A stretch of 64,000 bases of DNA from Cupriavidus pauculus (GTDB taxonomy: Bacteria > Pseudomonadota > Gammaproteobacteria > Burkholderiales > Burkholderiaceae): contig NZ_CP044065.1 of the NCBI RefSeq assembly GCF_008693385.1, forward strand, positions 2,604,001 to 2,668,000, in the 5' to 3' direction. Numbering within the stretch: the first letter of the stretch is position 1; each line of letters starts with the position of its first letter. The position numbers and the translations under genes are program-made. The notes below the pieces were generated by a model, which made no database searches, was not told where the DNA came from, and saw only the letters and a program-made list of their open reading frames with translations. Shown here in pieces: positions 1-10,744 of the stretch.

Positions 1-17
1 CCCGCGGATCGTCCGTC

Positions 18-509
18 ATGAGCAAAGCGAAACACATCTCCGAAACTCCCGCCACGCAGTTCCTGCGGCAGCATCGCATCGCGTTCGGCGAGCATCCCTA
101 CGACTACGTCGATCACGGCGGCACGGGCGAGTCCGCGCGCCAGCTCGGCGTGCCCGAGCATGACGTGGTCAAGACCCTCGTGATGGAAGACGAGCGCGCG
201 CAGCCGCTGATCGTGCTGATGCACGGCGATTGTTCGGTATCCACCAAGAACCTCGCGCGGCAGATCGGCTGCAAGAGCGTGCAGCCGTGCAAGCCCGAAG
301 TGGCGCAGCGCCACAGCGGCTTCATGGTCGGCGGTACGTCGCCGTTCGGCACGCGCAAGAAGCTGCCCGTCTACGTCGAGTCGTCGGTGCTCGCGCTGGA
401 AAAAATCTACATCAACGGCGGGCGGCGCGGCTACCTCGTCAGTCTCGCGCCCCAGGTGCTGGTGGACGTGCTCGGCGCGAAACCGGTCGAATGTGCATTG
501 CCCGATTGA
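18..509 (+). CDS. ybaK: YbaK-type aminoacyl-tRNA deacylase (Cys-tRNA(Pro) editing)
   Basis: A 163-residue single-domain protein of the YbaK/ProX editing family, which in characterised members hydrolyses mischarged Cys-tRNA(Pro) in the cytoplasm. The fold is visible from the N-terminal HPYDY strand region, the conserved VVKTLVMEDE segment, the KxLARQIGCKSV helix and the GGTSPFGTRKKLPVYVE motif near residues 102-118, which carries the family's G-x-x-S/T-P-F-G-x-R signature. The length fits the family (about 155-165). The ATG at 18 is the first in frame. plsY follows after 67 bases in the same direction, so the two could be cotranscribed. The assignment to YbaK rather than to another INS-superfamily deacylase is by motif recognition. 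Confidence 0.9.
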   Translation: MSKAKHISETPATQFLRQHRIAFGEHPYDYVDHGGTGESARQLGVPEHDVVKTLVMEDERAQPLIVLMHGDCSVSTKNLARQIGCKSVQPCKPEVAQRHSGFMVGGTSPFGTRKKLPVYVESSVLALEKIYINGGRRGYLVSLAPQVLVDVLGAKPVECALPD

Positions 510-576
510 TTCCTGACGGGCCCCGCGTCCGGGCGCGCTACAATCGCGCCAGCCCAAAAACAGCCAACACCCCGCA

Positions 577-1188
577 ATGGTCAATCTGATATTCGCTGTC
601 GCCGCCTACCTGATCGGGTCGGTGTCCTTCGCCGTCGTGGTCAGCAAGCTCATGGGGCTGCCCGATCCGCACAGCTACGGCTCGGGCAATCCCGGCGCCA
701 CCAATGTGCTGCGCACCGGCAACAAGAAGGCCGCCATCCTGACGCTGATCGGCGACGGCCTCAAGGGATGGCTCGCGGTCTGGCTCGCGCAGCGTTTCGG
801 GCCGGCATACGGCGTGCAGGACGCCGGCATCGCCCTCGTGGCGGTGGCGGTGTTCCTCGGTCATCTGTTCCCCGTTTACCATCGCTTCGCGGGCGGCAAG
901 GGCGTGGCCACGGCGGCCGGTATCCTGATCGCGATCGACCCGATCCTCGGCCTCGCGACGCTGGCCACGTGGCTGATCATTGCGTTCTTCTTCCGCTACT
1001 CGTCGCTCGCGGCGCTGGTCTCGGCGATCTTCGCGCCCTTCTTCCACGTGCTGATGTCCGGCGTCGATATCACGACGGGCGCGATCTTCGTGATCAGCGT
1101 GCTGCTGATCATGCGCCACCGCGCGAATATCGCCAAGCTGCTGGCCGGCAAGGAAAGCCGGATCGGCGAGAAGAAAAAGCCGGGTTGA
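577..1188 (+). CDS. plsY: Glycerol-3-phosphate acyltransferase PlsY
   Basis: A 203-residue polytopic inner-membrane protein. PlsY transfers the acyl group from acyl-phosphate to glycerol-3-phosphate, the first step of phospholipid synthesis. The N-terminus is a membrane segment with the YLIGSVSFA motif. It is followed by the [12 protein letters not shown] motif (about residues 35-46), a GDGLKG motif (about 62-67) and the [18 protein letters not shown] motif (about 91-108), which are the three conserved cytosolic motifs of the family. At least five hydrophobic segments are apparent and the C-terminus is lysine-rich. It lies directly downstream of ybaK and converges on the efflux lipoprotein gene, whose stop is only 3 bases away. 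Confidence 0.95.
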   Translation: MVNLIFAVAAYLIGSVSFAVVVSKLMGLPDPHSYGSGNPGATNVLRTGNKKAAILTLIGDGLKGWLAVWLAQRFGPAYGVQDAGIALVAVAVFLGHLFPVYHRFAGGKGVATAAGILIAIDPILGLATLATWLIIAFFFRYSSLAALVSAIFAPFFHVLMSGVDITTGAIFVISVLLIMRHRANIAKLLAGKESRIGEKKKPG

Positions 1189-1191
1189 GCC

Positions 1192-2697
1192 TTAGCGCGC
1201 GATCGGGCTCGCCGGAGACGCCGCCGGCTCGCTCGCAATCTCGGTCCCTTCCGCATGCCATCCGCCGCCGAGCGCGGCAATCAGGATCACCGCCGTGGTG
1301 TACTGGCGGCTCGTGATCGACAGCGCGGTGCGCTCCGCGGTATAGGCCGCTGTCTGCGCGGTGAGCACGTCGAGCAATGCCGCGGTGCCCGCCTTGTAGC
1401 GGTTGTTGACCAGCGCGAGCGCATCGCGCGCGGAGCGCAGCGCGTCGTTCTGCACGACCGACTCCTGCTCCAGCAGACGCGCCGCCGCGAGGTTGTCCTC
1501 GACTTCCTGGAACGCATTGAGCACCGTCTGCCGGTAGTTGGCGACCGTCTGGTCGTACACGGCCACGGCCTGTGCCTTGTTCGCGCTGCGCAGGCCGCCA
1601 TCGAAGATCGCACCGGCCAGTGAAGGACCGAACGACCAGATACGGTCGGGCAGCGACAGCCAGCGCGCGAGCGTGGCCGCGGTGAGGCCGCCCGTGGCCG
1701 ACAGCGATAGCGTCGGGTAGTACGCGGCCTGCGCCACGCCGATCTCGGCATTGGCGGAAGCCATGCGCCGCTCGGCCGCGCCGATGTCGGGCCGGCGCTC
1801 GAGCAGCTGCGAAGGCACCGCGACCGGCACGCGCGGCAGCGTGGTGGCGAAGTCGGCCGCATGCATCGTCAGCTCGGACGGCGACCGACCGATGAGCACC
1901 GCAATGGCGTGTTCGAGCTGCGCGCGCGTGATCTGGATATCGATCTGCTGCGCCTGCGCGGACTTGAGCTGCGTCTCCGACTGCAACACGTCGGAGCGCT
2001 GCGCGGTGCCCGCCGCGTACTGATTGCGCACGAGCTGCAGCGAGCGTTCATAGTCGCTCACCGTGCGATCGAGCAGCGCGCGCTGCGCATCGGCGATGCG
2101 CAGCAGGAAATAGCTCTGCGCGAGCGTCGACTGCGTGGACAGCAATACGGCGGCCAGATCGGCCGCGCTGGCCTGCGCGCTCGCCTGGTTGCTTTCCACC
2201 TGCCGCCGCACGCGGCCCCACACATCGAGTTCCCACGCCGCGGACAGCGTGACGCTCTGCCCATTGCGGATATTGCCGGCCTGGCTGGTGGTGCTGCTGC
2301 CCGAGCGCGACGCGCTGGCCGAACCGTTGAGCGTCGGGAAGAAGCCCGCGCGCGCGGCCTGCAGCGCGCCGGCGGCCTGGCGATACTGCGCTTCCGCCGC
2401 CTTGATGTTCTGGTTCGAGATCTGGACCTGCGCCATCAGGATATCGAGGTCCGGATCGTTGAATACGCGCCACCATTCGGCGCGCGCGGTCTGATCCTGC
2501 GGCTCCGCGGTCTTCCAGTCGCCGGTCCACGCGGGCATGTCGGGCGTGGCTTCCTTGAACGCGGAGGGGGTCGGCGCATCGGGCCGCTTGTAGTCGGGAC
2601 CGACCGCGCAGCCGGACAACAGGGCGAGCAGCAGCGCGCCGGCCAGCGTGGCCAGACGGGGAACGGGGGAGCGGTGCATCGGCATCGTGGATCGCAT
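1192..2697 (-). CDS. NodT/OprM-family outer-membrane efflux lipoprotein of the RND pump
   Basis: About 501 residues. It is the outer-membrane channel (TolC/OprM type) expected to complete the tripartite pump encoded just upstream. A lipoprotein signal is clear: a basic start, a hydrophobic stretch and the lipobox LLSGC followed by AVGPDYKRP, the hallmark of NodT-type factors. Two OEP repeats follow, with YFLLRIADAQ and ERRPDIGAAERRMASANAEIGVAQAAYYP-type motifs. The start is uncertain. ATGs lie at 2697, 2685 and 2679, and the frame is also open back to an ATG at 2784 that overlaps the mdtC stop codon (TGATG). That longer form would put about 30 extra residues, including a duplicated LNQAEP unit, before the signal peptide. 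None of the starts has a strong ribosome-binding site. Confidence 0.88.
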   Translation of the reverse strand: MRSTMPMHRSPVPRLATLAGALLLALLSGCAVGPDYKRPDAPTPSAFKEATPDMPAWTGDWKTAEPQDQTARAEWWRVFNDPDLDILMAQVQISNQNIKAAEAQYRQAAGALQAARAGFFPTLNGSASASRSGSSTTSQAGNIRNGQSVTLSAAWELDVWGRVRRQVESNQASAQASAADLAAVLLSTQSTLAQSYFLLRIADAQRALLDRTVSDYERSLQLVRNQYAAGTAQRSDVLQSETQLKSAQAQQIDIQITRAQLEHAIAVLIGRSPSELTMHAADFATTLPRVPVAVPSQLLERRPDIGAAERRMASANAEIGVAQAAYYPTLSLSATGGLTAATLARWLSLPDRIWSFGPSLAGAIFDGGLRSANKAQAVAVYDQTVANYRQTVLNAFQEVEDNLAAARLLEQESVVQNDALRSARDALALVNNRYKAGTAALLDVLTAQTAAYTAERTALSITSRQYTTAVILIAALGGGWHAEGTEIASEPAASPASPIAR

Positions 2698-2713
2698 CAA
2701 AGGCTTCGTTCGC

Positions 2714-2755
2714 TTCAATGGCTCGGCTTGGTTCAATGGCTCGGCTTGGTTCAAT
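2714..2755. repeat. 18-bp tandem repeat between mdtC and the lipoprotein gene
   Basis: Two exact copies of an 18-base unit (ttcaatggctcggcttgg) lie at 2714-2731 and 2732-2749. A partial third copy (ttcaat) follows. The repeat keeps the minus-strand reading frame and encodes LNQAEP twice if the long start at 2784 is used. It falls in the junction where translational coupling between mdtC and the lipoprotein would act. Confidence 0.9.
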
Positions 2756-2783
2756 CGATCGGTTCTTTTCAATTCGGTTCGCA

Positions 2784-5700
2784 TCAATGGAGACGAGGCT
2801 CTGCGTCGGGTTCCTGCCGCCGGTGGCGCGCGCGCCATGCGTTGACCTTCAGGCGCCAGCGGTCGAGCGTCAGGTAGACCACCGGCGTCGTGTACAGCGT
2901 CAGCAGCTGGCTGACCAGCAGGCCGCCGACGATCGAGATGCCGAGCGGCGCGCGCAGTTCGGCCCCGTCGCCGCGCCCGAGCGCGAGCGGAATCGCGCCG
3001 AGCAGCGCGGCCATCGTCGTCATCATGATCGGACGGAACCGCAGCAGGCACGCGCGATGGATCGCCTCGCGCGGCGACAGCCCGTCGCGCCGCTCGGCAT
3101 CGATCGCGAAGTCGATCATCATGATCGCGTTCTTCTTCACGATGCCGATCAGCAGGATCACGCCAATCAGCGCGATGATGCTGAAGTCGGTCTTCGAGGC
3201 CAGCAGCGCAAGCAGCGCGCCCACCCCCGCCGACGGCAGCGTGGAGAGGATCGTCAGCGGATGCACATAGCTCTCGTACAGCACGCCCAGCACGATATAG
3301 ATCGTGATGAGCGCCGCGAGGATCAGGTACGGCTGGCTCTTGAGCGAGTCCTGGAACGCCTTGGCGCCGCCCTGGAAGTTCGCCTGCAAGGTCTCGGGTG
3401 CGCCGATACGCGCAAGCGCATCGCGAATCGCATCGGTGGCCTGCGACAGCGAGAACCCCTCGGCCAGGTTGAACGAGATGGTCGAGGCCGCGAACTGCCC
3501 CTGATGGTTCACGCCGAGCGGCGTGCTCGTCGGCGTGACGCGCGCGAACGCGGAGAGCGGCACGCGATTGCCGCCGCCGGTGACCACATAGATGTCCTGC
3601 AGCGCATGCGGACCCTGCAGGTATTCCTGGCTCAGCTCCATCACCACGCGGTACTGGTTCAGCGGGTGATAGATCGTGGAGACGAGGCGCTGCCCGAACG
3701 CGTCGTTGAGCACCGCATCGACCTGCTGCGCCGTGACGCCGAGCTTCGAGGCCGTGTCGCGATCGATGATCACGGACGTCTGCAGGCCCTTGTCGTTGGT
3801 GTCGGTGTCCACGTCCTCGATACCCTTGATGTTCGAGATCGCGGCGCGTACTTTCGGCTCCCACGCGCGCAGCACTTCGAGGTCGTCCGACTGCAGCGTG
3901 AACTGATACGCCGAACTGCTCTGCCGGCCACCGATGCGAATATCCTGCACGGGCGTGAGGAAGAGGCTCGCGCCGGGCTCCTTGGCGAGCTTGACGCGCA
4001 GCCGCGCGATGATCGCGTCGGCCGACTCCTTGCGCTCGGAGAGCGGCTTCAGCGTGACGAACATCTGACCCGTGTTGCGCTGGGAGCCGCCCGTGAAGCC
4101 CGTCACGTTGACCACGGCCGGGTCGGACCGCACGATCGTGATGAAGTTGTCGAGCTTCTTGGTCATCGCCTGGAACGACGTGGCCTGGTCCGCGCGGATA
4201 AAGCCGATCAGCCGGCCCGTGTCCTGCTGCGGGAAAAAGCCCTTGGGCACGATCACGTAGAGCCACACGTTCAGGCCGATCGTCGCGATCAGCACGAGCC
4301 AGACCAGCGCGCTGTGGCGCAGCGCCACGCCAAGCGTGCGGGCGTACTGGTCGTGCAGCCAGTTGAACACGCGCTCGCTCGCGTGATAGAAGCGGCCGCG
4401 CTTCTCGTCTTCCTTGACCGGACGCAGCAGCTTGGCGCACATCATCGGCGTGGTGGTCAGCGAGACCACGAGCGAGACCAGGATCGCGACCGACAGCGTG
4501 ATGGCGAACTCCTGGAACAGCCGGCCCACGATGCCGCCCATGAGCAGCAGCGGAATGAACACGGCGATCAGCGACAGGCTCATCGAGATGACCGTGAAGC
4601 CGACCTCCCGCGCGCCGCGCAGCGCGGCCTCGCGCGGCTTCATGCCGTTCTCCATATGCCGGGAGATATTCTCGAGCACGACGATTGCATCGTCGACGAC
4701 GAACCCCGTGGCAATGGTCAGCGCCATCAGCGAAAGATTGTTCAGCGAGAACCCGGCCAGATACATCACCGCGAACGTGCCGACCAGCGAGACGGGCACC
4801 GCCACGCTCGGGATCAGCGTCGCGCGCACGTTGCGCAGGAACACGAAGACCACCATGATCACGAGCGCGATCGAGATCAGCAGCGTGTGCTCGACCTCGC
4901 GCAGCGACGCGCGGATGGTCGGCGTGCGATCGAGCATCACGTCCATCGAGATCGCGGCCGGAATCATCTTGCGCAGCTGCGGGAGGATGTCGTTGACGCG
5001 ATCGACGGTCTCGATGATGTTGGCGCCGGGCGAGCGGTTCAGCACGAGCAGCACCGACGGCTTGCCATTGGCGGAGCCCGCGTTGCGGATGTCCTGCACG
5101 GAGTCCGTCACATTGGCCACGTCGGACAGGCGCACCGGCACCTGCAGCGAATTCGGTCCCGAGTTGCCGTTGCCGCCGCCCGTGGCGCCGGTGGTGATCG
5201 TCGTGGTGCCGCTGCTCGTGGTCAGCGTGGTCGTGGTCACGCCGTTGACGGTCTTGGTGCTGACATTGCCGCCCGCGGTGGCGTTGGCCGTGCTCGCGAT
5301 CAGCGCGCCCGCCGATGCCGACGAGTAGGTGCCCGGCGTGGCGTAGCGCACGATCAGCGGCATATAGTCCTTGGCCGCCATCGCCTGGTCGTTCGCGTAG
5401 ACCTGCCAGTTGTTATTGTTGTTCTCGAGGACGCCCAGCGGCCGGTTGGCATTGGTCGCGCTGATCGTGTTGCGCACGTCCTCCAGCGAGATGCCGTACT
5501 TGTTGAGCGCGGTCGGATTGAGCTCGACGCGCACGGCGGGCAGCGACGAGCCACCGATGGTCACCTGCCCGACGCCTTCCACCTGCGAGAGCTTCTGCGC
5601 GAGGATCGTCGACGCCGCGTCGTAGAGCTGGCCGCGCGTCATGGTCGGCGACGTCAGCGCGATGATCATGATCGGCGCGTCGGCCGGGTTGACCTTGCGA

Positions 5701-6086
5701 TAGGTCGGGTTGTTCGGCAGGCTCGTCGGGAGCGTGGCGCGCGAGGCGTTGATGGCCGCCTGCACGTCGCGCGCGGCACCGTCGATATCGCGCGACAGAT
5801 CGAACTGCAGCGTGACGCGCGTGGAACCGAGCGAGCTCGACGACGTAATCTCGTTGACGCCCGCGATCGTGCCGAGCGCGCGTTCCAGCGGCGTGGCCAC
5901 GGTCGCGGCCATCGTCTCGGGGCTCGCACCGGGCAGCGATGCGGAAACCGAGATCGTGGGAAAGTCCACCTGCGGCAGCGGCGAAACCGGCAGCAGCCGC
6001 AGCGCCGCCAGCCCCGCCAGCAGGATGCCGATGGTCAGCAGCGCGGTCGCGACCGGGCGTTGGATAAAGGCGGCGGAGACGTTCAT
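2784..6086 (-). CDS. mdtC: RND efflux pump inner-membrane subunit MdtC-like
   Basis: A 1100-residue RND (HAE1) transporter, the second of two RND subunits, as in MdtB2C or MuxBC heteromultimers that export drugs with proton antiport. The N-terminus has the typical INASRATLP and NPADAPIM segments. TM4 carries the proton-relay aspartates in [14 protein letters not shown], and the C-terminal half has [13 protein letters not shown] and [23 protein letters not shown]. The start ATG overlaps the mdtB stop (TGATG), so translation is likely coupled. It is about 65 residues longer than usual because residues roughly 250-313 form a Thr/Ser/Gly-rich stretch ([17 protein letters not shown]) between YMPLIVRY and [11 protein letters not shown], where related proteins run straight through. 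Confidence 0.93.
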   Translation of the reverse strand: MNVSAAFIQRPVATALLTIGILLAGLAALRLLPVSPLPQVDFPTISVSASLPGASPETMAATVATPLERALGTIAGVNEITSSSSLGSTRVTLQFDLSRDIDGAARDVQAAINASRATLPTSLPNNPTYRKVNPADAPIMIIALTSPTMTRGQLYDAASTILAQKLSQVEGVGQVTIGGSSLPAVRVELNPTALNKYGISLEDVRNTISATNANRPLGVLENNNNNWQVYANDQAMAAKDYMPLIVRYATPGTYSSASAGALIASTANATAGGNVSTKTVNGVTTTTLTTSSGTTTITTGATGGGNGNSGPNSLQVPVRLSDVANVTDSVQDIRNAGSANGKPSVLLVLNRSPGANIIETVDRVNDILPQLRKMIPAAISMDVMLDRTPTIRASLREVEHTLLISIALVIMVVFVFLRNVRATLIPSVAVPVSLVGTFAVMYLAGFSLNNLSLMALTIATGFVVDDAIVVLENISRHMENGMKPREAALRGAREVGFTVISMSLSLIAVFIPLLLMGGIVGRLFQEFAITLSVAILVSLVVSLTTTPMMCAKLLRPVKEDEKRGRFYHASERVFNWLHDQYARTLGVALRHSALVWLVLIATIGLNVWLYVIVPKGFFPQQDTGRLIGFIRADQATSFQAMTKKLDNFITIVRSDPAVVNVTGFTGGSQRNTGQMFVTLKPLSERKESADAIIARLRVKLAKEPGASLFLTPVQDIRIGGRQSSSAYQFTLQSDDLEVLRAWEPKVRAAISNIKGIEDVDTDTNDKGLQTSVIIDRDTASKLGVTAQQVDAVLNDAFGQRLVSTIYHPLNQYRVVMELSQEYLQGPHALQDIYVVTGGGNRVPLSAFARVTPTSTPLGVNHQGQFAASTISFNLAEGFSLSQATDAIRDALARIGAPETLQANFQGGAKAFQDSLKSQPYLILAALITIYIVLGVLYESYVHPLTILSTLPSAGVGALLALLASKTDFSIIALIGVILLIGIVKKNAIMMIDFAIDAERRDGLSPREAIHRACLLRFRPIMMTTMAALLGAIPLALGRGDGAELRAPLGISIVGGLLVSQLLTLYTTPVVYLTLDRWRLKVNAWRARHRRQEPDAEPRLH

Positions 6087-9000
6087 CAGGCGTGCGTCTC
6101 CCCTTCGGGGTCGCCGAACTTGCGCCGGCGCCAGCTATTGAGCTGGAGCGCCACGCGGTCGAACGCGAGGTAGATCACGGGCGTGGTGAACAGCGTGAGC
6201 ACCTGGCTCACGAGCAGGCCGCCGACCATCGTCACGCCGAGCGGCCGGCGCAGTTCGGAACCGATGCCGGTGCCGAGCATCAGCGGCAGCGCGGCGAGCA
6301 GCGCCGCCATCGTCGTCATCAGGATCGGGCGGAAACGCAGCAGGCAGGCCTGGAAGATCGCCTCGCGCGGCGCCATGCCGCCCTCGCGCTCGGCCTCGAG
6401 CGCGAAGTCGATCATCATGATCGCGTTCTTCTTGACGATACCGATCAGCAGGATGATGCCGATGATCGCGATGATGCCCAGATCCTGCCGCGCGACGAGC
6501 AGGGCGAGCAACGCGCCGACGCCCGCGGACGGCAGCGTGGACAGGATCGTCACCGGGTGGATCGTGCTCTCGTACAGCACGCCGAGCACGATATACATCG
6601 TGATCACCGCGGCGAGAATCAGCCACAGCGTATTGGAGAGCGACGCGCTGAACGCGAGCGCCGCGCCCTGGAACTCGGTAGCCATCGAGATCGGCAGGCC
6701 GAGCTCCTTCTCCACCTTGAGGATCTTCTCCACGGCGGCGCCGAGCGACTCGCCCGGCGCGAGGTTGAACGAGATGGTCGCGGCCGGGAACTGGCCCTGA
6801 TGGTTGATGACGAGGGGACCCGTGCGCTCGCTGATGCGCGCGATCGAGCCCAGCGGCACCTGGCCGCCCGACGACGACGGCAGCCGCAGTTCGGACAGCG
6901 ATTGCGGGCTCGTGCGGAACTGCGGCATCGTCTCGAGCACCACGCGGTACTGGTTGGACTGCGTGAAGATCGTCGAGACCAGGCGCTGGCCGAACGCGCT
7001 ATATAGCGCGCTGTCGATCACGGCCGTGGTAATGCCGAAGCGCGCGGCGGCATCGCGGTCGATCTCGACGTAGGCGCGCAGGCCGTTGTTCTGCTGATCG
7101 CTGGTCACGTCGCGCAGCTCGCGCTCCTGGCGCAGGCGCTCGACGAGCTTCGGCACCCATTCGGCCAGCACCTTGGGATCGGGGTCCTCCACCGTGAACT
7201 GGTATTGCGTGCGCGAGACGCGGTCCTCGATGGTCAGGTCCTGCACGGGCTGCATGTACAGCGAGATACCGCCGAGCTTCTGCGCGGCATCCTGCAGCCG
7301 GTCCATCACCACATCCATGCTGTCCCGGTCGCCCTTGGGCTTGAGGTTGATCAGCATGCGGCCCGCGTTGAGCGTGGTATTGGTGCCATCGACGCCGATG
7401 AACGACGACACGCTGGCCACCGCCGGGTCTTCCAGGATGACCTTCTGCACGGCCTCCTGCTTGCGGCCCATCGCGGTGAACGAGGTCGTCTGCGCGGCTT
7501 CGGTAATCGCCTGCAGCACGCCCGTGTCCTGCACCGGGAAGAAGCCCTTGGGCACCACGAGGTACAGCAGGCCCGTCAGCACGAGCGTGCCGACGGCGAC
7601 GACGAGCGTCGCGGTCTGGCGCCCGAGCACCCATTCCAGCGCGCGGCCGTAGCGATCGATCACGTTGTCGAAGAAGCGGCCCGTGGCGCGGTGAAAGCGC
7701 GACAGGTTCTCTTCGGGCACATGGCGCAGCAGACGCGCGCACATCATCGGCGTGAGCGTCAGCGATACCACGGCCGAGATCAGGATGGACACCGCCAGCG
7801 TGATCGCGAACTCGCGGAACAGCCGCCCCACCACGTCGCCCATGAACAGCAGCGGAATCAGCACCGCGACGAGCGAGAACGTCAGCGAGATGATGGTGAA
7901 GCCGATCTGCTTGGAACCCTTCAGCGCCGCGGCCATCGGCGTATCGCCCTTCTCGATGTACCGCATGATGTTCTCGATCATCACGATCGCATCATCGACG
8001 ACGAACCCCGTGGCGATGGTCAGCGCCATCAGCGTCAGGTTGTTGATCGAGAAGCCCGCCAGGTACATCACGCCGAAGGTGCCGACCAGCGAGAGCGGCA
8101 CCGCCACGCCCGGGATGATCGTCGCGGGGATATTGCGCAGGAAGACGAAGATCACCATCACGACGAGCGCGATGGCCAGCAGCAGTTCGAACTCGACGTC
8201 CTTCACCGACGCGCGGATGGTCGTGGTGCGGTCGGTCAGCTGCTGCACGTGCACCGAGGCGGGCAGCGCATTCTGCAGCTGCGGCAGCAGCGACTTGATG
8301 CGATCCACCACCTCGATCACGTTGGCGCCGGGCTGGCGCTGGATGTTCAGCACGATCGCCGGCTTGCCGTTGGCCCACGCGGCCAGCCGCGTGTTCTCGG
8401 GGCCATCGACGATATCGGCGACGTCGGTAATGCGGATCGGCGCGCCGTTCTGGTAGCCGATGATGATCTGCCGGTATTCATCGGCGGAGCGCAGCTGGTC
8501 GTTGGCGTCGATCGTCGAGGCGCGCTGGGGCCCGTCGAAACTACCCTTCGCGCCATTGACGTTGGCGCTGCCGATCGCGGTGCGCAGGTCGTCGATCGAC
8601 ATGCCCAGCGCGGCCAGCGCCGTGGGGTTGGCCTGGATGCGCACGGCGGGACGCTGCCCGCCGCTGATCGTGACGAGGCCCACGCCCTGGATCTGCGAGA
8701 TCTTGGCCGCGATACGCGTATCGACCATATCCTGCAGTTGCGGCAGGGGCAGCGTGTCGGAGGTCATCGACAGCGTCATGATCGGCGCGTCGGCCGGGTT
8801 CACCTTGCTGTAGACCGGCGGCATCGGCAGGTCGGCCGGCAGCAGGTTGCCGCCCGCGTTGATGGCGGCCTGCACTTCCTGCTCGGCCACGTCGAGCGAG
8901 AGCGACAGCTCGAACTGCAGCGTAATGACCGACGCGCCGCCCGAGGACGACGACGACATCTGCTTGAGGCCCGGCATCTGGCCGAACTGACGCTCGAGCG

Positions 9001-9196
9001 GCGCGGTCACCGACGACGTCATCACGTCCGGGCTCGCGCCCGGGTACAGCGTGGTGACCTGGATGGTCGGGTAGTCCACCTCCGGCAGCGCCGACAGCGG
9101 CAGCAGGCGGAATGCCACCAGCCCGGACAGCAGGATGGCGAGCATCAGCAGCGCCGTGGCGACTGGCCGCTCGATAAAGATGCGTGACGGGTTCAT
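6086..9196 (-). CDS. mdtB: RND efflux pump inner-membrane subunit MdtB-like
   Basis: A 1036-residue RND (HAE1) transporter of normal length with twelve predicted membrane segments and two large periplasmic loops. Family marks are [16 protein letters not shown] at the N-terminus, [12 protein letters not shown], the TM4 aspartate pair in [14 protein letters not shown], and [19 protein letters not shown] with [23 protein letters not shown] near the C-terminus. Unlike its neighbour MdtC, it has an uninterrupted [25 protein letters not shown] region. It lies 24 bases downstream of mdtA and overlaps mdtC by one base, so mdtA-mdtB-mdtC-lipoprotein form one operon. Confidence 0.94.
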   Translation of the reverse strand: MNPSRIFIERPVATALLMLAILLSGLVAFRLLPLSALPEVDYPTIQVTTLYPGASPDVMTSSVTAPLERQFGQMPGLKQMSSSSSGGASVITLQFELSLSLDVAEQEVQAAINAGGNLLPADLPMPPVYSKVNPADAPIMTLSMTSDTLPLPQLQDMVDTRIAAKISQIQGVGLVTISGGQRPAVRIQANPTALAALGMSIDDLRTAIGSANVNGAKGSFDGPQRASTIDANDQLRSADEYRQIIIGYQNGAPIRITDVADIVDGPENTRLAAWANGKPAIVLNIQRQPGANVIEVVDRIKSLLPQLQNALPASVHVQQLTDRTTTIRASVKDVEFELLLAIALVVMVIFVFLRNIPATIIPGVAVPLSLVGTFGVMYLAGFSINNLTLMALTIATGFVVDDAIVMIENIMRYIEKGDTPMAAALKGSKQIGFTIISLTFSLVAVLIPLLFMGDVVGRLFREFAITLAVSILISAVVSLTLTPMMCARLLRHVPEENLSRFHRATGRFFDNVIDRYGRALEWVLGRQTATLVVAVGTLVLTGLLYLVVPKGFFPVQDTGVLQAITEAAQTTSFTAMGRKQEAVQKVILEDPAVASVSSFIGVDGTNTTLNAGRMLINLKPKGDRDSMDVVMDRLQDAAQKLGGISLYMQPVQDLTIEDRVSRTQYQFTVEDPDPKVLAEWVPKLVERLRQERELRDVTSDQQNNGLRAYVEIDRDAAARFGITTAVIDSALYSAFGQRLVSTIFTQSNQYRVVLETMPQFRTSPQSLSELRLPSSSGGQVPLGSIARISERTGPLVINHQGQFPAATISFNLAPGESLGAAVEKILKVEKELGLPISMATEFQGAALAFSASLSNTLWLILAAVITMYIVLGVLYESTIHPVTILSTLPSAGVGALLALLVARQDLGIIAIIGIILLIGIVKKNAIMMIDFALEAEREGGMAPREAIFQACLLRFRPILMTTMAALLAALPLMLGTGIGSELRRPLGVTMVGGLLVSQVLTLFTTPVIYLAFDRVALQLNSWRRRKFGDPEGETHA

Positions 9197-9220
9197 GCCG
9201 CTCCTCGATTCCTTCGCCGC

Positions 9221-10744
9221 TTACTGCTGCGGGCGCTGGCCGACGTTGCCGGCGGGGTTGGCGGGGGTGTTCCGGGTCGGGTCGGGGACCGCATCCGCAT
9301 CGCGCTGGCGGCGCGGCTCGGCCATCGGCGCGCTGGCACCGCTCGCCCCGTCGCCACGGCGCGCATGCGCACCGCTCGCGCCGGCGCCGCTCGCGCCGCC
9401 CCAGTTGCTGCCCTCGCGGTGGCGGCCGCGCCCGCGCGGCTGGCTCGCAGGTACCAGTTGTGCCGCGCGCGCGGCCGGATCCACGGCCTCCACCGTCATG
9501 CCTTCCTTCAGGCGGTCCGCGCCGTCGATCACCACGCGCTGGCCGGGCTGCAGGCCCTTCGTCACCGCCGTGCGCGTGCCATCGCTGGCGCCGAGCGTGA
9601 CCGTCGCCACATGGACCGTGCTGGCCTCATCGACCACGTACACGAACGTGCCCTGCTGGCCGCGCTGGATGGCCGCCACCGGAATGACCGTGGCGTCCTC
9701 GAGCGTATCGATGCGCGTGCGCACGTTGACGAACTGGTTCGGGAACAGCATGCCGTCCTTGTTCTCGAACTGCGCCTTGAGCTTGACCGTGCCGGTGGTC
9801 ACGTCGATCTGGTTGTCGGTCGTCAGCAGCGTGCCTTCGGCCAGCTGCGTGCGCATCTGGCGATCCCAGGCCTGCACGGGCAGCTTCTTGCCCGCATTGA
9901 GCTGCCGGAGCACCTGCGGCAGGTTGTCCTCGGGAATCGTGTACAGCACGGTGATGGGCGTGATCTGCGTGATCAGCGCGATGCCGTTGGTGTCGCTGGT
10001 GCTCACGATATTGCCGGGGTCCACCTGGCGCAGGCCGATGCGGCCGGACACCGGCGCGACGATGCGCGTGTAGCCCAACTGGATCCGCGCGTTGTCCACA
10101 TTGCCCTGATCGGTCTTGACCGTGCCTTCGTACTGGCGCACGAGGGCGTCCTGCGTGTCCACCTGCTGGCTCGAGATCGAGTCCTGCTGGAGCAGCGTCT
10201 TGTAGCGCTTCTGGTCGAGCCGCGCATTCTGCAGCAGCGCCTGATCGCGCGCGAGCTGGCCCACGGCCTGGTCGTAGGTGGCCTGGAACGGACGCGGGTC
10301 GATCTCGGCCAGCACGTCGCCGGCCTTGACCATCTGGCCTTCCTTGAACAATACGCGCAGCAGCGGGCCGGAAACCTGCGCGCGCACGGTCACATTGGCC
10401 AGCGGGGTCACGTTGCCCAGCCCGTTGAGCACGACATCCATGTCCCGGCGCGCGACCGTGGACACGACCACGGGAGAGCGCGGCATATTGGCGCCCGGTC
10501 CACCGGGCCCGCCCGGGCCGCGCGCCTGCCGGCCGCCCGCCGCGGCCCCGCTCGCCCCGGCCTGGCTCCCGGCGCCATCGGCCGCCGCGCGATGGCCCTG
10601 CCACCAGTACCAGCCGGCACCGGCCAGCACCACGACGACCGCGATCGCGATCCATGTGCGGCGCGATGACGCGCCGCGCTGTGGCGAGGGCCCCCGGGGC
10701 GGGGTGGGTGGCGAGGAGGGTTGACCGTTTTCGGGTTGCGACAT
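9221..10744 (-). CDS. mdtA: RND periplasmic adaptor (membrane-fusion) protein MdtA-like
   Basis: About 507 residues. It links the two RND subunits to the outer-membrane channel in the periplasm. The N-terminus is a short proline-rich cytoplasmic tail followed by one membrane anchor (WIAIAVVVVLAGAGWYWW). A Gly/Ala-rich linker, a lipoyl/barrel-sandwich half (NVTVRAQVSGPLLRVLFKEG), a coiled coil, the second lipoyl half (IVAPVSGRIGLRQVDPGN) and the beta-barrel domain then follow. The C-terminus is long, low-complexity and Arg/Gly/Ala-rich. I chose the ATG at 10744 because AGGA lies about 8 bases upstream and the anchor then sits near residue 30. The frame is open further upstream to 11134, but that stretch has no adaptor features. 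It is the first gene of the pump operon and divergent from an OmpR-type regulator. Confidence 0.92.
   Translation of the reverse strand: MSQPENGQPSSPPTPPRGPSPQRGASSRRTWIAIAVVVVLAGAGWYWWQGHRAAADGAGSQAGASGAAAGGRQARGPGGPGGPGANMPRSPVVVSTVARRDMDVVLNGLGNVTPLANVTVRAQVSGPLLRVLFKEGQMVKAGDVLAEIDPRPFQATYDQAVGQLARDQALLQNARLDQKRYKTLLQQDSISSQQVDTQDALVRQYEGTVKTDQGNVDNARIQLGYTRIVAPVSGRIGLRQVDPGNIVSTSDTNGIALITQITPITVLYTIPEDNLPQVLRQLNAGKKLPVQAWDRQMRTQLAEGTLLTTDNQIDVTTGTVKLKAQFENKDGMLFPNQFVNVRTRIDTLEDATVIPVAAIQRGQQGTFVYVVDEASTVHVATVTLGASDGTRTAVTKGLQPGQRVVIDGADRLKEGMTVEAVDPAARAAQLVPASQPRGRGRHREGSNWGGASGAGASGAHARRGDGASGASAPMAEPRRQRDADAVPDPTRNTPANPAGNVGQRPQQ

Noticed and set aside
2718..6173. 1151-codon plus-strand open frame opposite mdtC
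   Set aside because: It is an antisense shadow of the GC-rich mdtC gene; its translation is Arg/His/Asp-rich with no domain, as expected for a mirrored frame.
7205..9187. 660-codon plus-strand frame opposite mdtB
   Set aside because: Antisense shadow; low-complexity charged translation without motifs.
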